Origin: Lates calcarifer
Taxonomy: Eukaryota; Chordata; Actinopteri; Centropomidae
Reading direction: 5' to 3'
Assembly: GCF_001640805.2 (NCBI RefSeq)
Contig: NC_066837.1
Location: 22,539,804 to 22,603,803 of the forward strand
Length of the DNA stretch: 64,000 bases
Of the stretch, positions 13,690-31,561 are shown piece by piece; position 1 is the first letter of the stretch; each line of letters begins with the position of its first letter. The notes below the pieces were generated by a model. That model was not told the origin of the DNA, made no database searches, and saw nothing but the letters and a program-made list of their open reading frames with translations. Position numbers and translations under genes: made by a program.

Positions 13690-14290
13690 GGCAGAGTTGG
13701 AATGTAATAAGTACATTTGCTCAAGTACTATGCTGAGGGTCAATTTGTATTTTACTTACTGTACTATTTTATGTCCATGTTATGCTACTGTGCATGTCCC
13801 TACAGCATTTCAGGGGCAAATCCTATAGTTTTTACTCCATGACGTTTATCTGACAGTTACTAGTTACTTCGGAGATTTGGATCATAATTTCTTATTCTGA
13901 TATGGGACATTCTGCATAATGATCACTTTTGCTTTTTGTGCTTTAAGTATATTTTGATGCTAATATTGTAACATAGTATTTCTACACTGTGGTGTTACTA
14001 GTTTTACTTAAGTAAAAGCTCTGAGTACCTCCTCAGAGCATGTCAGCCCTCACTTAACCTCGAAAAACGCATGTGTCAGAAAAACAGGGGCAGCACTGAA
14101 AAGTAACTAAGTACATCTGCTAACGTGCTGCATTTAAGTAATACTTTGTTACTTTTGAGTACTTTGAGATGAGCATTTAAAATGATACTCCACTAATTCT
14201 CTCATAACTGATAATAATCTACTTTTTACTCCATGATGTTTATCTGAGCTATTTTTACAAGTCAATTTGCAGACTCGAACAAGTAATTTA
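13690..14290. repeat. Copies of the teleost AAGTACTT-type interspersed repeat
   Basis: Phrases such as 'gctcaagtact', 'tttttactccatgacgtttatctgacag', 'ttactagttactt', 'ttctgcataatgatcactttt' and 'ttacttaagtaaaagctctgagtacctcctc' are hallmarks of a very common fish repeat. Related text recurs at 16218-16350, 16850-16990, 25085-25285 and 38935-39015. At least two copies abut here. The class is probably a non-autonomous DNA element, and I cannot assign the superfamily. Confidence 0.6.
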
Positions 14291-14344
14291 AAATGCACGT
14301 TTTAACATTGCTGGTTTAACATGGTGGCTGCAGCATCTTAGTAT

Positions 14345-14880
14345 GAGGCACTTCTCAGTGACAGGGAGACTTGACAGAACTTAGGGAAGGATGAATGCAG
14401 CCTTGCTCAACAATGACCAGGCACAGACCAAGACGGCCCTAGAGTGGCTTCAGGACACGTCTCTCACTGTCCTTGAGTGGTCTAGCCTGAGCACTAAAGA
14501 ACATCTGAGGAGAAAAATGAAAAGTTCACAGATGCTGCCCATCCAGTCTGATGGAGCTTGAGAGGATCTGTCATGAAGCACAGGATGATCTGCTCAAATC
14601 CAGGTGTGCAAAGTTCATAGACACCTACCCAACTCAGAGCTGTAACTGTGGCCAAAGATGCTTCTACAAAGTCCTGAATTAAATTTCTAAACTACTAAAT
14701 GAGAGATTTTGGTTTTTGATTTTTAATAAATTTGTAAAATCTTTGTCATTATAGCTTATTGAGTATAGACTGATGGGAAAAATGGCAATTTTATCAATCA
14801 AATCAATCAAATATATATCACCATAAAGTATGCAAAATGTGAAGCGGACTGAATACTTTCTGAAGCCACCGCACATTCCT
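14345..14880 (+). mobile_element. Degenerate 3' half of a Tc1-like (Tc1/mariner) transposon
   Basis: Plus-strand text 'cagatgctgcccatccagtctgatggagcttgagagg', then 'aggtgtgcaaagttcatagac', then 'tttttaataaatttgtaaaatc' and finally 'gaagcggactgaatactttctgaagccac' matches the 3' part of widespread fish Tc1-like elements, where the C-terminal transposase end is followed by a tail ending in GAATACTTTC. The frame has stops and the 5' half and the DNA-binding region are missing, so it is dead. The exact termini and target TA are not clear. Confidence 0.75.
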
Positions 14881-16217
14881 GTGCATGTCTCATTCCCAGA
14901 TATGTATTATCAGAGTACAGGTGTGTGCCTCCATGAATCTTCTGGACCTGTACGCTGCAAGTTGGCATCAGTGAGAAGCCCATAGTGCAGATTCACTGTC
15001 TGTGTGGCAATCATCAGAGCTTCCTCTTTTCTTCAACCGTTTCACCAGACAGCTGCATTAAGCTGATACTGTATCAGCCCAGGGATCACAGTTATGCACA
15101 GGTCAGACACGCACACACACACACACACACACACATTACTGACAACACTGCAGTGCACAAACAGTGAAACAGGAACATGGAAGACTGACTGCCCACAAAC
15201 AAACACGTCTTTCCTTGCTTGTCTCTGTAAGTTTTTGATTGTAGAGAGGATTAGGTGGATGTCTGGTGGAGGTGATGGAGGAGAGAAACAAACAGAAAGA
15301 AAAAAAAACCTTCCATCTATTCACTCATCTTGGTTTCTAGCTCTCCTCCTGGCCTCGATGCGATATGCAAACAACCATGTTACTGCAAAGGTCAGTGATT
15401 ACATTGATTGAATGGAGATGACAGGTAGCATCTGGCCTACCTGTGGACAGAAATCCCATGCTGTGCTAGAGCACACACACACACACACACACACAGTCCA
15501 AACTTGCCACTCTAGGATTATCTGCCACTGAACTGCCATCTTAGACCCTCTGTCGGTGTCAAGATGATTGACACAGAGCACATTCTCTTCACCTTGGGTG
15601 GAACAGGGGCGCTAAAAGCTGCCCGACAAACGAGAGGTAACAGAAGTCTAATAATGAGAGGCAAATGGAAGTCTCTCCAGGAATGGCTAATCTTAACGGA
15701 GAGCGGCAGGAGCAAGCGGAGAGTAACCTTTCGGCATAAAAGAGGGATTACCAAGACACTTCAGCGGCAGAGGAAAAACCATTGCACGCACAAATAAACA
15801 GCCAGAGAGCACTAAGAGCGTGCGGGTTGCAATTTAATCAAGGGACACTGGTGTGTGTATAAGTTTAAGGAAAATAAACTAATCCTACAACAGCTATAAA
15901 TTGTTCAATTATAATGAGGACATGGCTCTTCACAAACCATCACTTTCCTTCCATCATTTTTACTTCACCATTATGCACCTGTGTACTGCCTGAATAGACC
16001 CACAGGCTCTATCTCACTCCAACACAAAGTGGCATCTGTTAATCCGAAATGTTGCAGCCTGGAGCACAGGAACCCAAAAAAGTAAAAAGTATTTAACTGA
16101 CTTCAAGTCTGCTGTAACTACTGTCTCTTAATACACCCAAATGTAACAGCACTTCAGCCCTCTACTATCACACCAATACAGAACTCATTGATATTTAGTC
16201 TCTAAGCTCACAGCACT

Positions 16218-16990
16218 CAGTGGTGGAAGTTATTTATTTAAGTACTGTGCTTAAATACAATTTCAAAGTATTTGCACTTCATGCTACTTTATACTTATAC
16301 TCTGCTACATTTATCTGATAACTGCAGTTACTGGTTGAGACTATAATTTTACATAAAAATTAACCAAATGATTAGTTTATAGAATACAATTCATGGATGC
16401 AATGATTAAAATGGTGGTTCCAACCTTTTTGGCTTGTGATTCCTTAGAAAAGCGCTGTGTCTTGCTGGGGCTCTGTGTCACATCTCAGATGTTTATAAGT
16501 TGTTAGCAGTTCCTCCAAAGACCAATTTCCCATCTGAGCTGCTCATGTTCTTTAATTTAAATAATAATTTGAGGCTCGCAAAAATAGAGAGAAAAATACA
16601 AAGACTTGTGCAGCAGAACTTTGTTTTTTCTTCTTTCCTCTCCCATTAATCTTACAACCCCTCAGATTTATCTTGTGAACCTTTTGAGGGGTCTGACCCC
16701 TAGATTGTTTTCTACTGGACTAAACTATATATAAAGTAGTTAAAACCAGTTTGATCTCAAGAAGCTACATCAGTAAAATGCTGCTTATGCACTGATGTAT
16801 CAATATTAACAATCTAATAATGTCATATATATTAACAATATATCAATAACAGTATTTTTCTGTAGAAGTATTTTTTGAGACTTTGAGAAGTACATTCATC
16901 TGATAATACTTTTATTATTAGATGAATGTACTTAAAGTCTGTTGCCGTTAAAAGACTTTTATTTTACTGTAGGTTCTTCCACTATTAACA
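16218..16990. repeat. AAGTACTT-type repeat pair with a tight hairpin at one end
   Basis: It starts 'cagtggtggaagttatttatttaagtactgtgcttaaatac', typical of this fish repeat, and ends with 'gtaggttcttccacta', its inverted end. Near the right side, 16888-16908 and 16913-16933 are inverted repeats of 21 bp with a single mismatch and a 4-base loop. The structure is consistent with two facing copies or a foldback element. Confidence 0.55.
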
Positions 16991-18921
16991 GCACCCCTGT
17001 GTTTCTGTACTTGTTAAGTAATAATGATGTGAACGCCTCTAATACAGTGGAAGAGAGAGCTGAACCTAGAGGGAAATCCAGGATCCCACGCACCGGTCAT
17101 ATGTCCTGCTGACACAAAGCTTCTAAAATTGGACTGTGTTTCCTCTGAGAACAGCCAATCACAATGCATCTCCAGGCCTGTGAGGAAAAATTTCTTTACC
17201 ATTATTATTTATGGCCTGTGCACAGTCTGATTTTGGGAGAAGAGGGGTGTCTTAGGAAAAAAAGAAAAAAAAAAAAAACCTCAAGAGGCAGTGACCTACC
17301 AGAGGAGGTAAAATAAGACTGCAGGAGAGTTTTGGATGACGAGTGGGTGAAACCTGTAACTGTAGCACTGCAGTTAATGCGGTTTACCAATAAGTGAGGT
17401 GGTGCAGTTATATTTGAAGTTAGACCAGGGTCAATATTAAGTCACTCTCAACGGGCAGCTGTCTGAATCATGTAACCCGAGCTTCATGGACATGTACAAA
17501 TGGGTGACACTGATCATACGGCACCACCTGCAGGCCAGGGTGCATCTTAATTACTGATAAAAATAGTCTGGTTAGCCCTCACCTGTGTGAAACCACCAAC
17601 TACAACTAAACCAAAAAAAACAAAAACAAAAACAAAAGGAGCACATAAAGTGGAGGAGCGCACTTGATTTTTGAAAATCAACCAAGTCAGTGCAGAACAC
17701 CAAGAGTCAAAACTGGTCTCATATTCAATCCAGTCCTGGACAAATTTGCTTTGGAACAATAATGTTTGATTCTGCTGTTTTAATATTGACTTTTAGACCG
17801 GCACACCAATTCAGTGGTTGATATGCCAAACATAACAATACAATAAACATTACATTGTGGGGATAAAAATATATAATATAATATTTAGGACGGATTGGTG
17901 GCCATATGAACACAGTCTTCAGAAAGCTTTTTAGATTATTTAAGACGTCATGTAGCACTGTTGGATAAAAACTTGACATTCCCTTATGAGAGAAAACACA
18001 AAAAGTGTGTTCATGGTGGAAAACATCCAAATGTTCAAGATAACAGGTCAAGATTAGAGGTTTGAGACCCATGATGAAAGAAAGTGAACAGAAGGATGTG
18101 AGAAAACCGTTGACATCAGAGGTGTTTCAAAGCTTGGAATGACATTTATGAGCAAGAAGAAAAATGGTATGGGTAAAAGGGTCAAAGGCACAATGTTCTC
18201 AATGTGTGAATGACCCCATCGTAACAAAAAGGGAGGGTATTTCATCCAAGAAGACCATAGTGTTCATACATGACAACCAAAACAAAAATAAAGTTGCTGA
18301 AATTTTGTTCAATCCATATTCAGTCTTTCCCAGAAAAAAACTTTACTGCTGAACAAAGACAATTACTTGCATAAACAAAAGAAGGGTACATGATAATGAA
18401 CAACATGGCTTCATTTTTTAAAAGAGCAAGACAATAAAGATGTATATTAACAGCTTGATGGTATCCCAGCAGCCATCTGCTGCCTGGTGTATACCCGGAT
18501 CCCATGATGGCCCACTGGGTCATTACCGTTGAACAGCCCTTAGATAGTCCAGAGCCCAAATACAGACAGACAATAAATTGTAAATGCACTTTTGCTCTTC
18601 AGTGTGTATCTGGATTTGTGTATTTGTAGACAGTAATCCTGCATCACAACATAAGGCTATAACTGGAGCAATGCACCCAGAATACACCTGTGCTTGTGTG
18701 TAAAGTGGTGCTGACACCATCAGGTCCACTGTCTGCAGGTTATTCAAGTATGAATAAATAATTTGGCAAAGTAATTTGGATGTGATTTCAGACCAGTCCT
18801 GAGTCCGTTTTCTTGAACAGTATAAGATGTGTGTGTGTGTGTGTGTGTGTGTCCACATGTGTACACGATAGTACACTTAAACCTGTAAAGGGTTTGTGTG
18901 TGTGCCTGCCTCTCTGTGTAC

Positions 18922-23572
<4,651 letters not shown>

Positions 23573-24289
23573 CCTGTCAGATGATGTGGCTTCTCCTTCC
23601 TGTAAAATAAAGTCAGAACTGTTGCAAAGGGCCATGCATTAGAATGGACCAAACCTATGAACAAAACACCCTTACATACAATAGGACTCGCACATGTAAC
23701 TTTTGAGTAATTGTGGATCCAGTTTTACCAGACAGGTTTTGGTGATGACGTGAACTAGAGAAAAATCCTGGATCAGGTCCACAGACTGACTGATGAACTC
23801 TCTGACACTTTGGCAGTAACCCACTTACTGGGTTATGAGCACATACACTTGACACTGTCAGCTGCACATTCTCAAAAATCTCATTTACATGTCACATTAG
23901 ACACAATGCTGTCAGTCTCTATTTCAGTGTGAATGGACCAACTCTATTAGGTGTCATCTGAAGACATCATCAAGTCTTTGTTTTGATTTTAAGCTTGATG
24001 AGAAACAGAGTTTGTATCTTTACTGACCAGCATCACTGGAATATCACGACTTAAAAATGTTAAGTTCACATTTTAACTCTGTCTAATGTTTGCTGACTGG
24101 CAGCTGGTCAGTCAAGTCTTAACATTAGCGCTCCATTTGATGTTGCTCAAGATGATAGCATTTCCTAGCTAGCTGATGGCCGCATGTATATTATCTATAG
24201 TGTCTTCGGCTAGCTGCTATGCTAGCTAGGTTTCACTACCAGAGATGAATGAGAAATGCGACAAATTCACACAACACAGAGATAGTTAC

Positions 24290-24350
24290 CTTTCCCTAGA
24301 TGTTCAGTTGAGGTTTCTGAGGTGGCAGGTGTAAGTTGACAACGTGACCG
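24290..24350 (-). other. pycr1: pycr1 non-coding first exon
   Basis: On the minus strand the sequence ending CTAGGGAAAG is followed by GTAACT, a usable donor at 24289. It lies upstream of the acceptor at 23600 that opens the exon with the pycr1 start codon. No coding frame continues into it, so it is 5' UTR. The transcription start is not defined by sequence, and 24350 is an estimate based on the promoter elements just upstream. Confidence 0.5.
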
Positions 24351-24560
24351 TTACTTCCCAGCGTCAGAAAAAAATATAAAATGCCACTTTTTGTGTCAAC
24401 GTGGCTTCCTTTTTTACTCAGCCCCCAATACTTGTGACGAACAGCGACACTGGCCAATCACGACAGAGACAATCTGAGCGTCTGACCAATGACAGACTAA
24501 ATCACAGAATATGGGCGGGGCTTGTACCCGTCACTTATGGTTGCATCAGTTCTGTTGATA
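24351..24560 (-). promoter_or_regulatory. pycr1: Putative pycr1 promoter with CCAAT pair, GC box and ATF4-type element
   Basis: Upstream of the first exon there are two CCAAT boxes (24454-24458 and 24486-24490, start-to-start spacing 32 bp), a GC box GGGCGGGG (24513-24520), and TGATGCAAC on the minus strand (24548-24540). The last fits the C/EBP-ATF response element pattern TGATGnAAn. PYCR1 is known as an ATF4-responsive amino-acid stress gene in mammals, so the element is plausible. Use in this species is inference. Confidence 0.45.
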
Positions 24561-26929
24561 TAAACTACCGGGGAAAATGTAGGTCAAATATATGAACCGT
24601 GAGTTTTAAAGTAGGTTATGTTTATATTTGGAAAAACCAGCACTGACAGCGTCTGACTGATTCAACACAGCGAGACTGATATTTGACTTAGAGCTTATCT
24701 TATTCTATCAATTCTATAATAAACAGAAGATATTTTAAATCATTTAAATTATTTTTTGTGCAAAACTCCAGGTACTGTTTGGTCTGACTCTTAAAACCAC
24801 CTTGTGTTAACTGGCTACATGATGGTTTCAGTGCCCATGTATAGACCTTATACAGCCCAGGTGTTATGATCCCACACTGACTTTTATCATTAGTTATGTC
24901 AAAATGTACACAAAAAATTGAATTAATCAAAAAAAAATAGATAGGTTAAGAGTCATTTTTACTCCACTTTTTATTCCACTCCACTGTAAAACAGTTAACA
25001 GAAGTTAAACTACCCCACAGTTTAATAAGTGTTTTAAATTAGTTCCATCTTAACCAACTACAGTATTATTCTGTTTACATGTTAATGAATCAATAATGAT
25101 CCAGGAGTACATTTAGTAGTGTAGTATGTAGTATTACAACACTCTGAAGAGGGAGATTCTGCATAATGAGTACTTGCTTTGCTTACTTTTAAAATTTAAC
25201 ACAGGACTTTAACTTGAAAAGGAATATTTTTACTATGTGTTATGACTACTTTTACCTACTGAGAACTAACTGATGAGGTCATGAAGGCAAAACTTTAAAG
25301 ATGCATCAAGTGTAAATTCTCCATGTTACACTCTGCCATATGTGTTAGCCTATGTGGTACACTACAACACTGATGTTATTTATATAGGTGCAGTTTTTCT
25401 GTTATACCTGCTTGCACATGAAACTCATATTTTCACGTTTACAAAGAAATCTTCCACCAGACTGATCTGGGTCCATGTTCAGTGTTGATCATTATGAATG
25501 CAAATGCACTGAAATTTGAACATGAATCACCAAAACATTTGGTGGGACCAGAGGTGGCTTGTGATACGAGGGACCTGAATTTGAATGAAGAATTGTTATT
25601 CTAACAGGAGACTGTAGACCAGTGCTTTCTCCTCTCCCCCTTAGATTTGACAGAATCTGAAATAAAGCAAAGTAGGATGGCAAGTACACTAATGAGCCAT
25701 GGCATTTGAATACAGTTTGGCCTCCTATCCCTTGGTAGTTCACCAATGCATATTTTCAAAATTAGCCCTGAACTTGGCCTGTAACTGTCAGTTTGATGCT
25801 AAAATCTCCCCTTGGCAGTGTTTTAATAGGACCGATCCTCCTCTTGTCTATCTGCCTGCCTCTTCCTTTCACGTTTTTCATGCCATACCAAACTAAATTT
25901 ACACTCCACAAGAGGTACTGTATGTCTCCCCTGGGGGACCACATTCCATTTATTTTCTCACACTGCTGCTGGACAGGAATTCAGACTGAGGGATTGCGTC
26001 TGCTCCTGTCTATATATAAAGCAGAATGCATGGCCTGAGGTTGAGCTTCGACAGCACCAGCTGTTAGGATACTCTTCCTCTTCAGTCAGCTGGGTAAAGT
26101 GAAATATATCATCAGTTTATTCTCTACAGATGTGTACCCCAGTACCTTTAAATAGACAGTTATTTTACCCAGGGTCATTGCCAGGATTTTTAAAATACTT
26201 ACATGATTTTTCCTAATTAATTTTACTTTTGATCTGTATTTTGTATGATCTGTCAATTTTACCTGCTTACATAATTCAAAGTGTCCACACTGGGAGGGTA
26301 TAATTCAAAATGGATAAACACCAAATTCTCAGCCTGTGAAAACAGTGGTATAATCTCTCTTTTCCCAAAACAGCACCAACAACACAACATGACTTCAGTA
26401 TTTAGCAGTAGTTCCCACCCTGATTTTCCTCATTTTTCATGTGTCAAATATTGTCAGAAGGAGAGGTCTGAGGTAAAGGATGGCAGGTTGTCTCGGTCTG
26501 CCGTGTGTGTTGTCTCTCATCATAAAACAGAAAATGTTAGGGAATTAGGGAACAATATGATTTATTCCCCCTTGATGTTACAGAACGCAACAGACAGAGT
26601 GGTGTCTGAGGGGGTACAGCACAGTGTCCCCCTCCCCTCACTGCATCAGCTCGTGGAGTAATTACCCACAAAACTGTTCTCTGAACCTAATCTCAAACAA
26701 GCTGAAAATTTCAGTGATGTATCCCTGCAACTGCCTGCCTTTCTGTCAGACACACACACACACACACACGCACACACACAAAGTCAATTTACCACTGTCT
26801 GCCTCTGTTCTATCTATCACTCAGACTCGGCATGTGCGCTGAGGCATGACAACACTCATTCCCTCTTTCTTTTTTTGACAAAACCCCAAGAGGTTTATTA
26901 AAAATACCAGAACTCACAAATCTGTTTTT

Positions 26930-26960
<31 letters not shown>

Positions 26961-28486
26961 GGCACACAGCGACAAGCAAATCTAGGTGAAGCGTTCACAA
27001 CAATTTGTTGCTTGCAGTGATTAGGGCCCAGAGGTGTGTTTTTGTGTCTCGGTTTTACAAGAACGAGACAGTGATTGAGAAAATCCAAGAGAGAGAGAGA
27101 AGTAGTTTTGTTGAGTGAGAGAAGATGTGCATATTTAATATCACAGACAGACAGAAAATCTTTCCTGAGTGTTCATATGTCTCCCTCCTGCAGTCTGAGA
27201 AAAGAATGAGTGATAAAGACAGAATACGAAAACAAATGACAGCAAAGAAGTTAAAGCATCGAGCGCAACGTCAGCTCTCAATTTTGTGTCAAATGTCCCA
27301 CAGCATATCATAAAATCTCTCACACATATATTAGATGGAAAAATCACAAAAGAACCTGTAGTAGGAGAGATGCTGCACAATAACTTCTGCTGTGTGTCTA
27401 TCATCAGTTCAGCAGATGTTTAGCGCAGAGTGATGATGAAATTAACCAAATTAATCAGAGGACACAGCTTTTTTTAACAATGTCCTTAACTCCATGATGA
27501 TGCTGAGGTATAGCAAGAATAACTCTGACTACAGGAGGTCACAGGAGGATGTTTGTTGACCGTGCACCTCTCTGATGGATCACTGGTGTCCACCAACATG
27601 GTAACTGAGTACTACAAGGTTGCCAGGCTGGTCGTCTCTGTACTTTGACCTCCTAGTGGAAATTCACGTGAGGGGAGGCAGTGTGTGTTCACTGGGAAAA
27701 GAAAAATCCTTAGAGTAAGCGATTTAACTTTCTCGTCCTAAATCTATTCATCAACTTAACTCACTTTTCCACAAAATGCCAGTGTTTGCAGAAGATTTTT
27801 ACCCTATACAGACAAACAGAGAAATACTCAAAGGGAAGAAATGTCTGTTTGAGTTCAAGAATAAAAACTACATCAGTGTAAAATGCCTATGAATTAAAAA
27901 TGTCCATCACTGGATCTGCCACTGCCTCGCTCTTAATCATCAAGTTAGACTAGGCACAGTTTTGGAGGGGAAAAAAACAAAACAACCTTCCAGCTGGTGA
28001 AGTTACAAAAAATCTTATTGTACATTTAGTTAATTTTATTAGTCTATATTCTCTGGAGCAACATCAGTTGATCAGATTTTATCTTCTGCCCAAAATGTCT
28101 GATAATTTAGTTTAGACAGCAGATCTCAAATAGCTCTCTGGCCCTTTTTCATAAATGCCAAAAAACAGCCTAAGTCATCATTAGTATACACTCTGACAAG
28201 TTTAGAAAAAAAAAAAAAAATTAAATTGATAAATCACCTAAATTCATTCTAATAACACTTGGTCCCTCCACAGCCTAAATCTTGTTTTACATAATCTGGT
28301 AATAATTTGAATATAACTAGGGTTATGGGGTCAGTAATTATTGCTACAAATAGGCTTGTATACCCACTATTACCATGTAAATTCATGAAGGTAAACAATA
28401 TAACATTTAGAAATGGGACTGCAAACAGGAACTGTGAAATGTAATTGGCTATTTTGATATTCACTGTATTACAGGTTAGTTTACAG

Positions 28487-28575
28487 GAGTTGGACAAAAT
28501 AACAGGAACACTGTGTGATGCAATCTAGTGCAGTAGCCTGGCAATAACATTTAATTTTGAGACTGTTTGAGACAA
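28487..28575 (+). repeat. Interspersed repeat, copy 2 of 2
   Basis: Diverged match to 7905-8045 in the same orientation; the shared phrases are listed there. Confidence 0.4.
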
Positions 28576-28995
28576 AGTTTGAGAGCCACATATGTTGTGT
28601 ATTGCTAGATGTCTCCATTATTTTATTCACCCCTGAGCCCTGGTTAGTTATTACGCTTTGATCGTCCTGGGTGCTTCCAAAATGAGTGCTGATGCTGTTT
28701 TGTACAGTAGCTTCCTACTGGATGCCAAACTAAGTGAGTTGGCAAAGATTCAAATCCTCTGGGACCGAAGATTCAGCCTTTGACAATGTTCCACACAACA
28801 TTTGGCAAAACAAGAGCCACGAGCTACAGGGGGAAAGCTGACATCAGCAACATGCGCCATCACAGATTAGTCACGACAGAGAGCCAGCAGTCGCCCGTCC
28901 CCTCTGTGTCCCCGCGGCTGGAGAATCAGGAAGGGACGGTTATGATGGACACCTGTCGCGGCTCATCTCTGTCAGGAGTTCATACACCGTGGGCT

Positions 28996-29026
<31 letters not shown>

Positions 29027-30423
29027 AGTGTGGAAACACAGCTATGTTTAAGACAGAGGCCCGCAGGGAGTGAGGAGTAAAATGAGTGCCAAACATGGAA
29101 CAGCTGCTAAATGGGGATCTGCAGACGAGCACGGAGCACACAGGGCTTAATGGAGCCGCAGACTGCTCTGTGGCAACCAGCAACACTGTCCTGCACTTTC
29201 AGTGGTGGCTTTCTCTGGGCTCTGTCATATTCCACTGACGTCTCACGCTGGAAATATTAGTCAGAGGAAGAGTACAAGTTGACAGAGTGCTGCCTCCAGA
29301 GGGCCTGTCAATAGAAATAATTCTGCTGGATTTATCAGAGGATCAAAATGCTTTCGAAAGCAGGAAACACACACAATATGCAAAAGTGTTATTTCAACAA
29401 CACAAAGTTATTTATTGCTGCAACAATCACCATCAGTTTACATAAATTCATTTACAAACCACTGCTCTTTGTGTATGTAAATGGCATTCACTTGTATTTA
29501 CTCAGTAATTTACAAAAACTGTCACATTGATTACAATCTCTATGACACACAGTGACGTTTTCTGTGGTCTTAAAACAGATTTGGATACTAGAGCAGCCAA
29601 CTGGTGCTGGATTTGCTGCTGAGCACTGAGACATCTTCGCTAGACGCAGTTACTGTATGCTGCGGCACAGTGGCTTCCCAAGGACTTAATATAATACATC
29701 CATAGCAGTCACAGATATGACAGGGGAATACATTGATCCTGGATTAGAGAGATGAGATTCACTGAGGTGACCAAAGCAGAGAGGCGTAAAGGATGGAGAG
29801 GAACAGAGAATTGGGACAGAAATTGGGGGAGGGCAGGGGGTGGAGGGGTGGTGAGGTCTGCAGAGACAGAATTAAAGAGAGAGATAGGAATCGTAATCAA
29901 GAGAGAAGGAGAACAAAGAGAGACTGAGCAGATCAGATCTCTTCTTCTGTTTTATTCCTGTAAAACGTGATACTGCTGACTGAGAAGGTGGCAGCCAGAG
30001 AGGCTTCTGTCTCTTCTCCTTTACCCTCCTCCCAGGGGTGCAGGGATGATAGGGTAGAAAGTCACACTGTCTAGCAAATCAATGAGGACTGGCTGAAGAC
30101 CAGTCTGAACCCAGAGCTATAGATCGTATACGATGATCTGTTGGGTCATACACTCAGATGTACTAGAATCATGTCCTGAACTCTCATTTTGTAGGAAGAA
30201 ATTCTAAAGCATATACAAGACACACTGTGAACTAAGACCTGTATTAATCATCCTCCTGTACTCAAACAGAAGATCCTATAGTGAAGCTCATTTAAAAATA
30301 ATCTGTCTGAATAACACTTGTGTGGCACAAGCATAAAGAATGAATGACAGTTGCTATTATGTCTATAGACTCAAGACAGCAGTAAAATTTGGGAATAATT
30401 CAGCTGTTCTTGGTTCATTATTC

Positions 30424-30720
30424 AAAATGCTCCACTAGGTTCACCTGCTAGTCTCTAACTGTCTGTTTAGTGCTGGGCTGGGCAGGTAGTTGCTACATCC
30501 AATAACCAGCAGATTATTGGATGTAGCAACTTTATGTCAATAAATGAATACAGTTTATTTGAGTGTAAACTCATTCAGTGTCTCAATACACCACTAGACT
30601 GCATTAAACCCATCTAACCACACAGATCATTTTCAACTGCCAGTGTAAATGTACTAAAGGGGAAGTAAATGGTCTTTTAGCATTAGACCTGTTAGTTAGT
30701 GACATATCAGGTCATATTTA
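30424..30720 (+). repeat. Teleost repeat family, copy A, with perfect hairpin
   Basis: 'aaaatgctccactaggttcacctgctagtctctaactgtctgtttagtgctgggctgggcaggtag' is related to 32860-32960 and 35455-35500, which share 'aaatgcttt...ttcaccag' and 'ttggtgctgggcaggta'. Inside it, 30488-30505 and 30514-30531 form an 18-bp perfect inverted repeat with an 8-base loop. Family name unknown to me. Confidence 0.45.
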
Positions 30721-31561
30721 CCATCTCCTGTAAGAATGAGCAAACAGTCCTGGGTCACACTGACCATGTTCACAGTGTGTAATTATGAATGTTGTGCGTT
30801 TTTAAACTACGACTGCATCTTAGCATTGGAGGTTGACATAAAGACATGTCTGGTTTTTCAAATAGGTTTGACTTTTTTATCATAGACTGAAGGAAGTATT
30901 TCATAGAGAGGTTTAAAAGACACTGACCTCTTATAAATGCTGTCTCATAGCTTCAATATGAGCGCCGGCAGCTCATGTTTATTTTTGGCAGCCTGGGTAA
31001 AGTCCATAGATCGCCGGTGTGGGGTTTGCAGATGATGGGGATGCCGCAGATGCCAGTGTCAGAACTGCTATTTATATTCAAGACTTTTATGTATTATTTG
31101 AATTGAAATACAAGCAGCAAGTAAATGTGTGTCATGCCACAGATCACGAATGGTGGGAGTGTCTTGTTTTAAGAGGATTTGGCAGAACATACCAGTGGGT
31201 CCTGGCTGCTTGGGTGTGGGTGGCTGTTTTTCCTAAATCTCTCATAGGGCAGAAGGGGTCAGTTAGAAGGGTGGGTTGTCACCTCAGTCGGGGTGTGGCA
31301 GAGGGGTAGTAGTGGGAAAATTCATTGTTCACATTCCACAGCTCTTTCAGATTGAACTATGGGGGTCTGTCTGGGTGCCTCAGTGGTGTACCATGTGCAG
31401 CACCAGTGATATTCTGGACCTAATATTCATTTGTCCTCCTCAGTCGTGTTTTTCAACATCAAATAAATGCACTAACAAAATCATAAAATCATAAACTGTG
31501 AGGCAAATTAAAAACTTAAACCTGTTAAGCCAGTGATGCCAAATAATGACTCCATACGGTG

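Larger units (their letters stand above)
12200..18900. other. Intergenic stretch without recognised genes
   Basis: No exon with recognisable protein similarity lies between the CpG-rich region and the pycr1 stop. It holds copies of the AAGTACTY-type fish repeat, a Tc1-like remnant, (CA)n tracts at about 15110-15135 and 15472-15496, and a poly-A/G-interrupted tract near 17260. Frames such as the minus-strand ones at 17725-18245 show no family features. Confidence 0.6.
24600..31560. other. Intergenic stretch between pycr1 and myadml2
   Basis: I found no coding exon here. It contains an AAGTACTT-type repeat copy (about 24950-25285), a (CA)n tract at 26750-26781, a T tract at about 26935-26960, a (TG)n tract at 28998-29026, the repeat copy at 28487-28575, and a foldback at 30488-30531. 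The region just right of the pycr1 promoter (24600 onward) is AT-rich with no CpG enrichment. Confidence 0.55.
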
